A stretch of DNA of 64,000 nt from JAAFHB01 sp942493325 (GTDB taxonomy: Bacteria > Bacteroidota > Bacteroidia > Bacteroidales > Prolixibacteraceae), in assembly GCA_942493325.1 (NCBI GenBank), contig OW818689.1, positions 3,534,001 through 3,598,000 of the forward strand, read 5' to 3'. Shown here one piece after another: positions 26,376 through 35,912 of this stretch. The notes under the pieces are model-generated. The model saw nothing but the letters and a program-made list of their open reading frames with translations. It did not search any database and was not told the DNA's origin. Position numbers and translations under genes: made by a program. Positions within the stretch are counted from its first letter, which is position 1. Every line of letters begins with the position of its first letter.

Positions 26376-29300
26376 ATGTTATCCGATAAACTAAAAATAA
26401 AAGAATTTATGCCCACGAGCTGGGCGATTGATAACAAGACCAGTATTTACGTACTCGCGTTCCTGATATCAATCCTTGGGCTAATGAACTATTATTTCAT
26501 ACCGAAAGAGCAGTTTCCCCAGGTTGTTATTCCCTATATTATTGTGAATACCCCTTATCCGGGCACCTCGCCTGAGGATATCGAGAACCTGGTTACACGC
26601 CCGATAGAGAAGCAGCTAAAATCGATTTCGGATGTAAAAAATGTGACCAGCAATTCGGTACCCGATTTCTCATCCATTGTTGTGGAATTCGACCCTGATA
26701 TTTCGATCGAGGATGCCAAACAGCGGGTGCGCGATGCGGTTGACAAATCAAAGACAGATCTTCCGAACGATTTGCCCGATCAGCCTCAGATTCTGGATAT
26801 TGATCTCTCGGAATTTCCCGTGATGTACATCAATATTTCGGGGAATTACAGTCTCGACAAACTGAAAAAATTTGCAGAAGTAGCGCAGGATATGATCGAA
26901 GGGGTGAAGGAAATTACCCGTGTCGATATTGTTGGTGCCCTGGAACGTGAGATTCAGATTGATGCAGACATCTTTAAGATGCAGGCAGCAAAAGTGACTT
27001 TCAGTGATATCGAACGTGCAGTAGCCAGTGAAAATATTACAATTTCAGGCGGTACGATCAATACCAGCGGTATAAAAAATACAGTTCGTCTGAAAGGTCA
27101 GTTTCAGGAGGTGGCAAATCTGCGTGATATTGTCGTTCAGTCTTCAGGCGGTGCATTTGTAAAACTTAGCGACATCGCCGATATCAAGGACGATTTTAAA
27201 GAACAGGAGAGCTTTGCCCGTCTCGACGGTAACAATGTAATTACACTGAATGTCATCAAAAAAAGTGGTGCCAATCTGCTGGATGCATCTGATCAGATAA
27301 AGGATATTGTTGAAAATCAGCTTAAAAGCAAGAATTTCCCTTCCGATCTGACCCTGACAATAACAGGCGATCAAAGCCGGTTTACCCGGAATACACTTGA
27401 AGAGCTGAACAATACAATCATCATCGGCTTTATCCTGGTCACTATTGTACTGATGTTTTTCATGGGATTCACGAACTCATTTTTCGTAGGCCTCTCCGTA
27501 CCCCTTTCGATGGCTGTAGCCTATCTTGTCCTTCCGGGGATTGGGTTCACCATGAATATGATCGTGATGTTCGGGTTCATCTTTGCCCTTGGAATTGTAG
27601 TCGATGATGCCATTGTTGTAATCGAAAATACGCACCGGCTTCACCGGAAGAATCCAGATATAAAAGTGGCCGCGAAAATGGCTGCCGGCGAGGTCTTTAT
27701 GCCCATCCTGTCAGGTACGTTAACGACACTTGCTCCCTTTTTTCCGCTGGCTTTCTGGCCGGGTATTGTCGGACAGTTTATGCATTATTTACCCGTTACA
27801 CTGATTATCACCCTGTTTGCATCGCTTTTTGTGGCCTATATATTCAATCCTGTTTTTGCAGTATCGTTTATGCAGCATGAATACGATGATGAAACAGACG
27901 GAAAGAGCGAGTGGCGCAAGACACGACGGTTCCTGATCGTGGTTTTCGGCTTTGCACTCCTGTTCTATGCCACCAAAATGATCGGCCTTGCAAATTTCCT
28001 GGTAATGGTAATCCTGCTTGTAGTCGCCTATCATTACGCAATCCGCTTCTGGATCAAAGGTTTCCAGGAAAGGTTATGGCCTTCGCTGATGGACAAATAT
28101 GAACGGACCCTTCGTTTTACTCTTAGGGGAAACCGCGCAGTCTGGATGTTGGTGTCAATGGTTGTGCTATTCTTCTTTACGATGTTCCTTACCGGTATCG
28201 TTAAACCCAAGGTACTGTTTTTCCCCGATAACGATCCGAACAATATCTATGTCTATATAAAAATGCCTGGCGGTACCGACCAGTTGGTCACCGACAGCGT
28301 TACCCGGATCGCCGAGGAACGTGTCTATAAAACAATAGGCAGAAATAACCCTGATGTGGAATCTATCATCTCAAATGTTACGATTGGCGTTGAAGAAGAA
28401 GGATTTTCATCGGCAGGAAAACCTTACAACAAAGGGAAAATCTCGGTTAATTTTGTGGAACACAAGCTGCGTACTACCGGGAAATCGACTACCGAATACA
28501 TGGAAATGATGCGCAAGGGAGTTGCTGATATTCCGGGAGCAGAGGTTACAGTCGACAAGAATCAGAACGGACCTCCAACGGGTAAACCGATCAATATAGA
28601 AGTTACCAGTGAGAACCTCGAAAACCTTGTGGCCGATGCCTATGCATTCAGGGATCTTCTCGATTCGATGCGAATTCCGGGTATAGAAGAATTGAAAACA
28701 GACTTTGAGATGAACTCGCCCGAAATTATTATCGATATCGACCGCGACCGTGCCAACCGTGAAGGTATTTCCACGGGACAGATAGGCATGGAGATTCGTA
28801 CGGCGCTTTTCGGGAAGGAAATTTCCAAATTCAAACAGGATGAGGATGAATACCCGATTACTTTACGTTATAAAAAAGTTACCCGCGATAACATCAATGC
28901 ACTGGTAAATCTGCTGATTACCTACCGTGATATGAACAGCGGACAACTCCGTAGCATTCCGCTATCAACTGTAGCAACAATCGATTATAGTACTTCGTAT
29001 GCAGGAATAAAGCGGCTCGATCAGAAGCGGGTGATTACGGTCTACTCCAATGTCCTTTCCGGTTATTCTGCCAACGACATTGTTCCGAAAATCGAGCGCA
29101 TCGCAGCATCGTTCAATAAACATGAAGGAACTGAGTTCAAACTGACCGGTGAGCAGGAGGATCAGGAAGAGACCACAGCATTCCTGTTGAAAGCAATGGT
29201 TATCGCGCTGGGAATTATTTTCTTTATCCTCATTACCCAATTCGGGTCCATCAGCAAAACAATTATTATCCTTAGTGAGGTAATCTTCAGTATAATCGGA

Positions 29301-29774
29301 GTTTTACTGGGCGTAATGATCTTTAAAATGGAGCTGGTGATTATGATGACAGGTCTGGGAATTGTAGCACTCGGTGGAATTGTAGTGCGAAACGGAATTC
29401 TGATTGTTGAATTCTGCGATGTAATGAAAGCACGAGGTTTAAAAACACGCCAGGCAATTGTTGAGGCAGGCAGGACGCGTATCACACCCGTTGTACTTAC
29501 TGCTACAGCAACCATGCTTGGACTTGTGCCATTGGCTGTAGGTATGAATATCGACTTTGTGACCTTATTCACCGAGTTGAACCCTCATATTTACTTCGGG
29601 GGCGACAATGTGGCTTTCTGGGGACCGCTCGCCTGGACCATTATCTTCGGACTAAGTTTCGCAACATTCCTTACCCTTGTATTCGTCCCGGCGTTGTATT
29701 ATCTTGATTATGTAATCAGGTTAAAAATCAAACGCAGAAAAAATCTGAACCGGATCAAAATGATGAATCTGTAA
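26376..29774 (+). CDS. RND-type efflux transporter (AcrB/MMPL-like inner-membrane pump)
   Basis: A 1132-residue proton-driven pump with two repeats of six transmembrane helices and two large periplasmic loops. The family opening PTSWAIDNKTSIYVLAFLIS, TPYPGTSPEDIENLVTRPIE and, in TM4, FGFIFALGIVVDDAIVVIEN (the paired aspartates of proton relay) are intact. The second half shows GLGIVALGGIVVRNGILIVE. The C-terminal part has an extended loop (DFVTLFTELNPHIYFGGDNV) before the last helices. Substrate cannot be predicted; lipophilic drugs, bile-like compounds or lipids are typical. Confidence 0.94.
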   Translation: MLSDKLKIKEFMPTSWAIDNKTSIYVLAFLISILGLMNYYFIPKEQFPQVVIPYIIVNTPYPGTSPEDIENLVTRPIEKQLKSISDVKNVTSNSVPDFSSIVVEFDPDISIEDAKQRVRDAVDKSKTDLPNDLPDQPQILDIDLSEFPVMYINISGNYSLDKLKKFAEVAQDMIEGVKEITRVDIVGALEREIQIDADIFKMQAAKVTFSDIERAVASENITISGGTINTSGIKNTVRLKGQFQEVANLRDIVVQSSGGAFVKLSDIADIKDDFKEQESFARLDGNNVITLNVIKKSGANLLDASDQIKDIVENQLKSKNFPSDLTLTITGDQSRFTRNTLEELNNTIIIGFILVTIVLMFFMGFTNSFFVGLSVPLSMAVAYLVLPGIGFTMNMIVMFGFIFALGIVVDDAIVVIENTHRLHRKNPDIKVAAKMAAGEVFMPILSGTLTTLAPFFPLAFWPGIVGQFMHYLPVTLIITLFASLFVAYIFNPVFAVSFMQHEYDDETDGKSEWRKTRRFLIVVFGFALLFYATKMIGLANFLVMVILLVVAYHYAIRFWIKGFQERLWPSLMDKYERTLRFTLRGNRAVWMLVSMVVLFFFTMFLTGIVKPKVLFFPDNDPNNIYVYIKMPGGTDQLVTDSVTRIAEERVYKTIGRNNPDVESIISNVTIGVEEEGFSSAGKPYNKGKISVNFVEHKLRTTGKSTTEYMEMMRKGVADIPGAEVTVDKNQNGPPTGKPINIEVTSENLENLVADAYAFRDLLDSMRIPGIEELKTDFEMNSPEIIIDIDRDRANREGISTGQIGMEIRTALFGKEISKFKQDEDEYPITLRYKKVTRDNINALVNLLITYRDMNSGQLRSIPLSTVATIDYSTSYAGIKRLDQKRVITVYSNVLSGYSANDIVPKIERIAASFNKHEGTEFKLTGEQEDQEETTAFLLKAMVIALGIIFFILITQFGSISKTIIILSEVIFSIIGVLLGVMIFKMELVIMMTGLGIVALGGIVVRNGILIVEFCDVMKARGLKTRQAIVEAGRTRITPVVLTATATMLGLVPLAVGMNIDFVTLFTELNPHIYFGGDNVAFWGPLAWTIIFGLSFATFLTLVFVPALYYLDYVIRLKIKRRKNLNRIKMMNL

Positions 29775-29834
29775 AATGGTGTAGAGACGTTGCATGCAAC
29801 GTCTCTTTGCATGCAACGTCTCTACGCATTTTAC
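29771..29834. repeat. Palindromic repeat/terminator between convergent genes (GTAGAGACG family)
   Basis: Outer arms gtaaaatg..gtagagacgttgcatgcaa pair with the complement of 29807-29834. An inner perfect palindrome gagacgttgcatgcaacgtctc lies at 29784-29805. It spans the whole gap between the pump stop and the leftward gene stop and probably terminates both. A related copy lies at 33691-33747. Confidence 0.65.
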
Positions 29835-30247
29835 GACAATTCCCTGATCTTCGTTTTAATCTCGTTCATTCGTTCTTCACGCCGGGCTGACCAGGTTTTA
29901 TCTTCCTGTTCGAGGAATTCAAATAAAACCAGCGATTTCTCATAACTGACAAGGCTATCCTTCTTCCTGCCCTGCGCCTCACCTACAAGGGCTTCGGCAT
30001 AGAATAATTCTGCCAGAACGGCCAGGTGACCATTCGTATAATTATGCTCGTTGAGCAGTGTATTGGTTAAATGTTCTTTTGGAATCAACTGAAAAAACGA
30101 AGCCTCACGCCGCAGTAATTCGTAATAACCTCTTTCGAGCAACTTCTGCGCCTGTTCCGGATCACCTTTTTTGATTAATCCCAGGATTGCCGCAATTAAA
30201 TCACCGATCATCTCGATCATCCTTAAAATATAGTCTTTTTGGTACAT
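29831..30247 (-). CDS. Small helical protein (DUF6483-like)
   Basis: A 138-residue all-helical protein. The opening YQKDYILRMIEMIGDLIAAI resembles DUF6483-type proteins. The remainder, including AEALVGEAQGRKKDSLVSYE and KSLVLFEFLEQED, reads like a pair of TPR-like helices. No signal peptide and no catalytic motif. It stands alone, convergent with the efflux operon and divergent from the giant secreted protein gene. Function unknown. Confidence 0.6.
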   Translation of the reverse strand: MYQKDYILRMIEMIGDLIAAILGLIKKGDPEQAQKLLERGYYELLRREASFFQLIPKEHLTNTLLNEHNYTNGHLAVLAELFYAEALVGEAQGRKKDSLVSYEKSLVLFEFLEQEDKTWSARREERMNEIKTKIRELS

Positions 30248-30542
30248 AGGTCGTGGTATTAAGAAGTAATATTTTCAGTATTTTAACCCTCGTTGCTGAA
30301 TTTTTAATACAACAGTGACAAAAGCTATTTATCAACCGGGGTTGAAGGCAGAATAAGCTGTAACTGCATCTGCATGGCAATTAATTTTTTCCCTGCAATT
30401 TGCGACTTTCTTATTTACGATCAAAATTTTTCTATGCTGTATTTTTAGGGGCCGGGGTCAGGTGTTCTGAAATTGAGGTATAATGGTGTTTTTTTAATGC
30501 CGGATTTTTTGTATATTTATTTGTTGGTTAAAAGCAAGTACC

Positions 30543-33500
30543 ATGAAACGGATTCATAGAATGATCGCATCATTGGTTTTTGTTGCAACTCTATTCCCGG
30601 TCGGCGCCGGTGCTCAGTATTTCGGGCAGAACAAGCCAAGTTACCGCACCTTCCGCTATCAGGTAAAACAGATGCCCGATTTTGAAATTTACCATTACTT
30701 CGAAGACGATGCTTTACTGAATTATTTTGCCAACAGGGCCGAAGAATGGTATACCATGCATCAGCGGATTTTTGCTGACACCTTTAAGCAAAGAAATCCG
30801 GTGATTCTGTATTCAACGCATGCCGAGTTCCAGCAGACAACGGCAGTAAGCGGTTCATTAGGGGTAGGAACCGGGGGTGTTACCGAAAGCATGAAAAACC
30901 GTGTCGTCATGCCTGCTTCCCATTCCATTGCCCAAACCGATCATGTGCTGGGACACGAACTGGTTCATGCATTTCAGTTCAACCGGCTGTTACACTCCGA
31001 CAGCATAAAAAAGAACTCAGTCAACAATATCCCCTTATGGATGGTCGAAGGGATGGCTGAGTATTTGTCCATCGGGAGCGTCGACCCCAATACTGCCATG
31101 TGGATGCGCGACGCTTTGCTGAACAGGGATTTTCCAACCATCAAAAAAATGTCAACCGATTACAAATATTTTCCATACCGTTTTGGCCATTCGCTATGGG
31201 CAATGATTGGGAAGACATGGGGCGACAGTATTATTGTCCCGCTTTTCGAAAAAACAGCCCTGATCGGCCTCGATCGCGCCCTGGATTCAATTATCGGCTT
31301 CGATTCGAAAACCTTATCAGGTATGTGGAAAACCACACTTGAAAACTATTACAATCCATTCATGAAGGATTCCTCCAGGGTGGTAACCGGAAGAAAAATT
31401 ATTTCGAAAGAAAACTCTGGCAGGATGAATCTTTCACCATCGTTAAGTCCTGACGGAAAATATATTGCCTTTTTTTCGGAAAAAAATGTATTCTCACTTG
31501 ACCTGTTTCTTGCTGAGACCGAAACCGGGAAAATGGTCCGGAAAGTATCGAAGATTACGCGAAATCACGAGATCGATGACTTCAGCTTTCTTGAATCGGG
31601 AGGCGCCTGGTCGCCCGATAGCCGTAAGTATGCTTTTGTGGTTTTCAACCGGGGACGTAACAGGATCGCGGTTATCGATGTGCAGAAAGGGAAAATTGAG
31701 TCGGAAATTTCAATCGAGGGAGTTTTGTCGCTGACCAGTCCCGAATGGTCGCCCGACGGGCGATACATGGTTTTCAACGGTTTGGTGAACGGCATCGGGA
31801 ATCTTTATCTTTATGATATGGAGCTGAAAAAAACCGAAAAGCTGACCTCCAACTTTTATTCATCCATTCATCCTGCCTGGTCCTCCGACGGTAAAAATAT
31901 TGTTTTTTCGTCGGAATCTGTCAATAATAACCTCGCGTCGAAGAGATACTGCTTTAGTATCAGCATTCTGAACATGGAAACCAGGGACACCAGAACCCTG
32001 AACCTGTTTCCGGGGGCTGACAACCTGAATCCGAGATTTTCGCATGATAACCGATCCGTTTATTTCCTCTCCAATGCCGATGGTTTCCGTAACCTGTACC
32101 GATATGACATCGAAGATGACAAACTATACCGTCTTACAGAATATGTGACAGGCATTAGCGGAATCACCCCTTTTTCACCGGCAATCAGTACTGCACGCGA
32201 TAATGACCTGATGGCCTACACCTATTATTTCAACAACAGTTATGAGATATATTCAGCCAAAGGCAGCGAATTCACTCCTATTGAAACCAACAGGGACATT
32301 GTTAATTTTGATGCAGGAACGCTTCCCCCCCTGACACATCTTAAATCCAACATCGTCGATGCATCGCTTTACAACCGGTCAAAAGAATCCTTTGTCCTTC
32401 CACCCGATTCCATCCTGGATGTGCCATACCGCCCCCGCTTCCGCCTGGATTATATTTCCAATAGTGTGAATATTGGTATCTCCTCAGGCAGGTATTACAG
32501 CAATAACATGGGTGGAAGTATCTTCATGATCTTCAGTGACATCGTTGGAAACAACCAGATTTATTCAGCGCTGGCTCTCAACGGCGAAATTTATGATTTC
32601 GGCGGACAAACAGCATACATCAATCAAACCAGGCGATTCAAGTGGGGAGGATCGATATCGCACATCCCCAACCGCAGTGGAAATATGTTCCTCAAACCAG
32701 ATTCACTGACAATAGAAGGTGAAAAATTCCCTGTAAACAATCTCATGCTGGATTATATCCGGATGTTCGAGGATGAAATTTCACTGTTCACTTTTTATCC
32801 GATTTCACAAACGCGCAGGTTTGAGGCCGGAGTCTCAGCATCGTGGTACTATTACAGAATTGACCGGTACAACAATTATTACGATCTGTTGGGTTATCCC
32901 ATCGGTGTAAAAAAGGAAAAACTACCCGCGCCAAAAGGCAGTAATTACCAGATTCTTGACTTTGCCTATGTACACGATAACTCGGCATTTGGAATGACTG
33001 CCCCAATGACAGGTTCACGCACACGCCTTTCGATCGAAAAATATTCAGGCAGCGTCAATTTTTTCACCGGGCTTATTGACTTTCGCCAATACCGCTTCAT
33101 GAAACCGGTCGGCTTTGCTTTCAGAGCATATCATACAGGGAGGTACGGAGGAGACTCGGAAACCCAGCTTATTTATCCTCTCAGCCTTGGTTATCCATGG
33201 TTGATCAGGGGATATGAGAACAGTACATATTATGGTGGTACGCAGAGTTCACCCAATAACTACTACTTTAATATTTCAAATTTGCTGGGATCACGGATAT
33301 TCGTGGCCAATTTCGAAATCCGTTTACCATTCACTGGTCCTGAAAATATGGCTATTATCAAATCAAAAATATTTTACACCGACTTCAACCTGTTTTTCGA
33401 CGGTGGCCTGGCCTGGAACAAGGGCGACGTGGTCAGAATTCGCTGGGAACCGGCAGACTTCAACGAACGAACCCCGGTATTCAGCGCCGGTGCTTCATTG

Positions 33501-33611
33501 CGTCTTAATCTGTTCGGAGCCATGGTGATTGAACCTTACTACGCATTTCCTTTTCAGAACAAAGGGTACAAGGGAGGAGTCTTTGGCGTTAACTTCCTTC
33601 CGGGGTGGTAA
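30543..33611 (+). CDS. Secreted metallopeptidase-like / TolB-type propeller / outer-membrane barrel protein
   Basis: A 1022-residue protein with a signal peptide (cleaved near VGAGAQ). Residues ~30-275 are a gluzincin-type metallopeptidase domain: GHELVHAFQFN gives HExxH at His138-His142 and WMVEGMAEYLS supplies the downstream Glu. Residues ~290-590 hold WD40-like (PD40/TolB) blades such as PEWSPDGRYMVFNG and PAWSSDGKNIVFSS. Residues ~640-1022 read as an outer-membrane beta barrel of BamA/surface-antigen type ending in GVFGVNFLPGW. It probably sits in the outer membrane with protease and propeller exposed. Alone on its strand. The physiological substrate is unknown. Confidence 0.8.
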   Translation: MKRIHRMIASLVFVATLFPVGAGAQYFGQNKPSYRTFRYQVKQMPDFEIYHYFEDDALLNYFANRAEEWYTMHQRIFADTFKQRNPVILYSTHAEFQQTTAVSGSLGVGTGGVTESMKNRVVMPASHSIAQTDHVLGHELVHAFQFNRLLHSDSIKKNSVNNIPLWMVEGMAEYLSIGSVDPNTAMWMRDALLNRDFPTIKKMSTDYKYFPYRFGHSLWAMIGKTWGDSIIVPLFEKTALIGLDRALDSIIGFDSKTLSGMWKTTLENYYNPFMKDSSRVVTGRKIISKENSGRMNLSPSLSPDGKYIAFFSEKNVFSLDLFLAETETGKMVRKVSKITRNHEIDDFSFLESGGAWSPDSRKYAFVVFNRGRNRIAVIDVQKGKIESEISIEGVLSLTSPEWSPDGRYMVFNGLVNGIGNLYLYDMELKKTEKLTSNFYSSIHPAWSSDGKNIVFSSESVNNNLASKRYCFSISILNMETRDTRTLNLFPGADNLNPRFSHDNRSVYFLSNADGFRNLYRYDIEDDKLYRLTEYVTGISGITPFSPAISTARDNDLMAYTYYFNNSYEIYSAKGSEFTPIETNRDIVNFDAGTLPPLTHLKSNIVDASLYNRSKESFVLPPDSILDVPYRPRFRLDYISNSVNIGISSGRYYSNNMGGSIFMIFSDIVGNNQIYSALALNGEIYDFGGQTAYINQTRRFKWGGSISHIPNRSGNMFLKPDSLTIEGEKFPVNNLMLDYIRMFEDEISLFTFYPISQTRRFEAGVSASWYYYRIDRYNNYYDLLGYPIGVKKEKLPAPKGSNYQILDFAYVHDNSAFGMTAPMTGSRTRLSIEKYSGSVNFFTGLIDFRQYRFMKPVGFAFRAYHTGRYGGDSETQLIYPLSLGYPWLIRGYENSTYYGGTQSSPNNYYFNISNLLGSRIFVANFEIRLPFTGPENMAIIKSKIFYTDFNLFFDGGLAWNKGDVVRIRWEPADFNERTPVFSAGASLRLNLFGAMVIEPYYAFPFQNKGYKGGVFGVNFLPGW

Positions 33612-33690
33612 TACCCTTCCGATATCAAAATCATTGCTTTGCTACCAGTTTTATTTGTTCCTTGATTAAATTGCTAAATCATTGTATTTT

Positions 33691-33747
33691 TGTGTGTAGA
33701 GACGAGGCATGCTGTAGAGACGAGGTATGGCCTCGTCTCTACACACA
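33691..33747. repeat. Palindromic repeat (GTAGAGACG family, second copy)
   Basis: Perfect 17-bp arms gtgtgtagagacgaggc (33692-33708) and 33730-33746, with an internal second gtagagacgagg. It shares the gtagagacg..gcatgc words with 29771-29834. It lies between two rightward genes and may act as a terminator for the first. Confidence 0.65.
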
Positions 33748-33776
33748 CGATTTATTAACCACAAATACGGCATACT

Positions 33777-34634
33777 ATGAAATCAACATCCATTGCACTC
33801 CTGTTTACTGCAACGCTTCTGATCAGTAATAACATTTTGGCACAGGAAGCATTTTTTAGTCCTAAACTTGAAAAGGTTTGGACATCGCCCGAAGGATTAA
33901 ATGTGCCCGAATCGTCGTTCTATAACGCGTCCGACAAAACCATTTATGTTTCAAATATTGTTGGAATGCACAATATCAAAGACAATGTGGGATACATCTC
34001 AAAACTAAACGAAAAAGGTGAATTCATTGAAAAAGAATGGGTAAAAGGATTAAATGCTCCCAAAGGAATAGCATGCACCAAAACAAAATTGTTTGTAACC
34101 GATATTGACCGGGTGGTGGAGATCGATCTGGCAACTGGTAAAATCACTAAAACCTACGCTAACGCGAAATCGAAATCGCTCAACGATGTGACCGTAGCCT
34201 CCGATGGCAGGGTTTACATTTCTGATTCAGGCGGAAACTGTATATTTTATGTCGGTAAAGATGCGCTCGAAGTTTTTCTTGAAAGCGATCAGCTCGAAAG
34301 GATGAATGGTATTTTTGCAAACGGCAACCTGCTGTACCTGGGTTCGAAAGACAATTTTATTTCTGTTAATCAGAAAACAAAGGCATTTAACATACTGGCT
34401 GAAAAAACAGGGTATCTCGATGGCATTGAAATGGTGGGCAGTAATAAATTCGTCACCTCCGATTTCCAGGGGAAGGTACAGCTCATCGAACCGGGAAAGG
34501 GGATCGAAAACCTCATAAATACCATCGGAATAAAAATTAATGCTGCCGATCTGGGGTATATCCCTTCACAGAAACTTCTGTTGGTTCCAACGTTTTATGA
34601 CAACAAGGTTGTTGCCTATAAACTGAAATTATAA
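33777..34634 (+). CDS. Exported SMP-30/gluconolactonase-like beta-propeller protein
   Basis: A 285-residue protein with a signal peptide (cleaved near NILAQ). Repeated blade motifs include VPESSFYNASDKTIYVSNI, APKGIACTKTKLFVTDID, LNDVTVASDGRVYISDSGG and KLLLVPTFYDNKVVAYKL. These fit a six-bladed propeller of the SMP-30/NHL type. An Asp/Asn metal site is plausible from NDVTV and DSGG but not provable by eye. It might hydrolyse a lactone or simply bind a ligand. Followed by a strong hairpin terminator. Confidence 0.75.
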   Translation: MKSTSIALLFTATLLISNNILAQEAFFSPKLEKVWTSPEGLNVPESSFYNASDKTIYVSNIVGMHNIKDNVGYISKLNEKGEFIEKEWVKGLNAPKGIACTKTKLFVTDIDRVVEIDLATGKITKTYANAKSKSLNDVTVASDGRVYISDSGGNCIFYVGKDALEVFLESDQLERMNGIFANGNLLYLGSKDNFISVNQKTKAFNILAEKTGYLDGIEMVGSNKFVTSDFQGKVQLIEPGKGIENLINTIGIKINAADLGYIPSQKLLLVPTFYDNKVVAYKLKL

Positions 34635-34655
34635 ATCGTTTCAAATACCCTTTCT

Positions 34656-34719
34656 ACCCCTTTGTTTGTCACTTTCTGATCACTATTTTTTGGTGATCCA
34701 TCCGGACAAACAAAGGGGT
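34656..34719 (+). terminator. Long hairpin terminator
   Basis: Perfect 15-bp arms acccctttgtttgtc (34656-34670) and 34705-34719, followed by ttttcc, 22 bases after the propeller gene stop. It separates this gene from the lipid operon that follows. Confidence 0.75.
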
Positions 34720-34883
34720 TTTCCGGAAACGTGAAGTATACTGGAATTATTTTTTAATGCCTCTTATAAATTTTCCATCCGTTTACGATGAAAATTTCCC
34801 GGTAGAGGCATGCAAAGGTGTTTCGAAAAATGCACCCATTCAAATTGGTAAATTTCAGAATTGATTTTGTCGTAAATTTTACT

Positions 34884-34891
34884 TAAATTTG
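34884..34891 (+). promoter_or_regulatory. Candidate -7 promoter element of the lipid-type operon
   Basis: TAAATTTG matches TAnnTTTG and lies 25 bases before the kinase ATG. The nearest TTTG upstream (34866-34869) is 14 bases away, shorter than the usual ~19, so the match is partial. Confidence 0.35.
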
Positions 34892-34916
34892 ATTCAGTAA
34901 TCAATGGGTTTTCCAA

Positions 34917-35861
34917 ATGATACACAGCAATATACATGTAGTGGTAAATCCGGTTGCAGGAAGCGGAAAGGCTAAAAGCGTTGTGCAAACCTTGTTGCAA
35001 AAAATCAATTGTATTGCGCCATCTGATCTCAATATAACCTATACGAAGGAGAAAAATGATGCAATATTCATTACCCGTAAGGCCATTGAATCCGGGGCTT
35101 CAATGATCATTGCTGTTGGCGGTGACGGAACGATTAATGAAGTTGTTAACGGATTTTATAGCGATGGAAATCAGGTTAACCCAGCTTGTGAACTTGGAAT
35201 ACTCAACTGTGGCACTGGGGGAGGTTTTGCAAGAACACTATTAGGTACAAAATCAATCACGCAACAAATTGAATTGCTTTTCAAGCCTGCGAGTTTAACT
35301 TTGGATCTGGGATGTATTACTTACCAGGACACTACCGGGAAAACAGTTCGCAGAATATTTGCAAATGAATGCCAAACCGGTATTGGCAGCAAAGTAGCTG
35401 CGATGGTTGGGAAGAGTTCTAAAATCTTCGGCGGTAAAATTGCTTTCGGTGTAGCTGCCATTTTTCAGGCAATCTTTCTGAGTTCCCAGGTATTGAAATT
35501 AGGATACGATAATGAACCATTTCATGAATTCAAACTAATAGGACTTGTTGTAGGTAATGGTCCGGAATGTGCAGGAGGAATGAAACTTACACCTGCTGCA
35601 AAATTGAACGATGGCTTTTTTGATGTACTTTCAATTTATGATATGAACCTATACCGACGATTGCTTAGCTTTTCAAAAGTTTATTCCGGAACACATCTGT
35701 TAGCACCCTATTGTTCAGTAAAAAGGTGCAAGAAATTAAAGATTCTTTCATCCGGCAAGGTCACTCTTGAAGCCGATGGTGAGGTGTTGGGGAATTCTCC
35801 CTTTGAAATAGAAGTTTTACCTGCCGCAATCAGAGTTAAGGCTGATAATAATTGGATTTGA
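34917..35861 (+). CDS. Diacylglycerol kinase-family lipid kinase (YegS/DagK type)
   Basis: A 314-residue cytosolic or membrane-associated kinase that phosphorylates a lipid hydroxyl with ATP. The N-terminal domain has VVVNPVAGSGKAKS and AVGGDGTINEVVNGF (the GGDGT nucleotide motif). The C-terminal beta domain has GPECAGGMKLTPAAKLNDGF and KVTLEADGEVLG, all typical. No signal peptide. It is the first gene of a tight rightward cluster whose next gene (51 bases on) encodes a BtaA-type enzyme that in known systems uses diacylglycerol. A lipid acceptor for the pathway is therefore a reasonable inference. Confidence 0.9.
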   Translation: MIHSNIHVVVNPVAGSGKAKSVVQTLLQKINCIAPSDLNITYTKEKNDAIFITRKAIESGASMIIAVGGDGTINEVVNGFYSDGNQVNPACELGILNCGTGGGFARTLLGTKSITQQIELLFKPASLTLDLGCITYQDTTGKTVRRIFANECQTGIGSKVAAMVGKSSKIFGGKIAFGVAAIFQAIFLSSQVLKLGYDNEPFHEFKLIGLVVGNGPECAGGMKLTPAAKLNDGFFDVLSIYDMNLYRRLLSFSKVYSGTHLLAPYCSVKRCKKLKILSSGKVTLEADGEVLGNSPFEIEVLPAAIRVKADNNWI

Positions 35862-35912
35862 ATGTGGAAGTTTATTTGGTGTCGTTAAGGTTTTAAATAA
35901 CTGGAGATAAAT

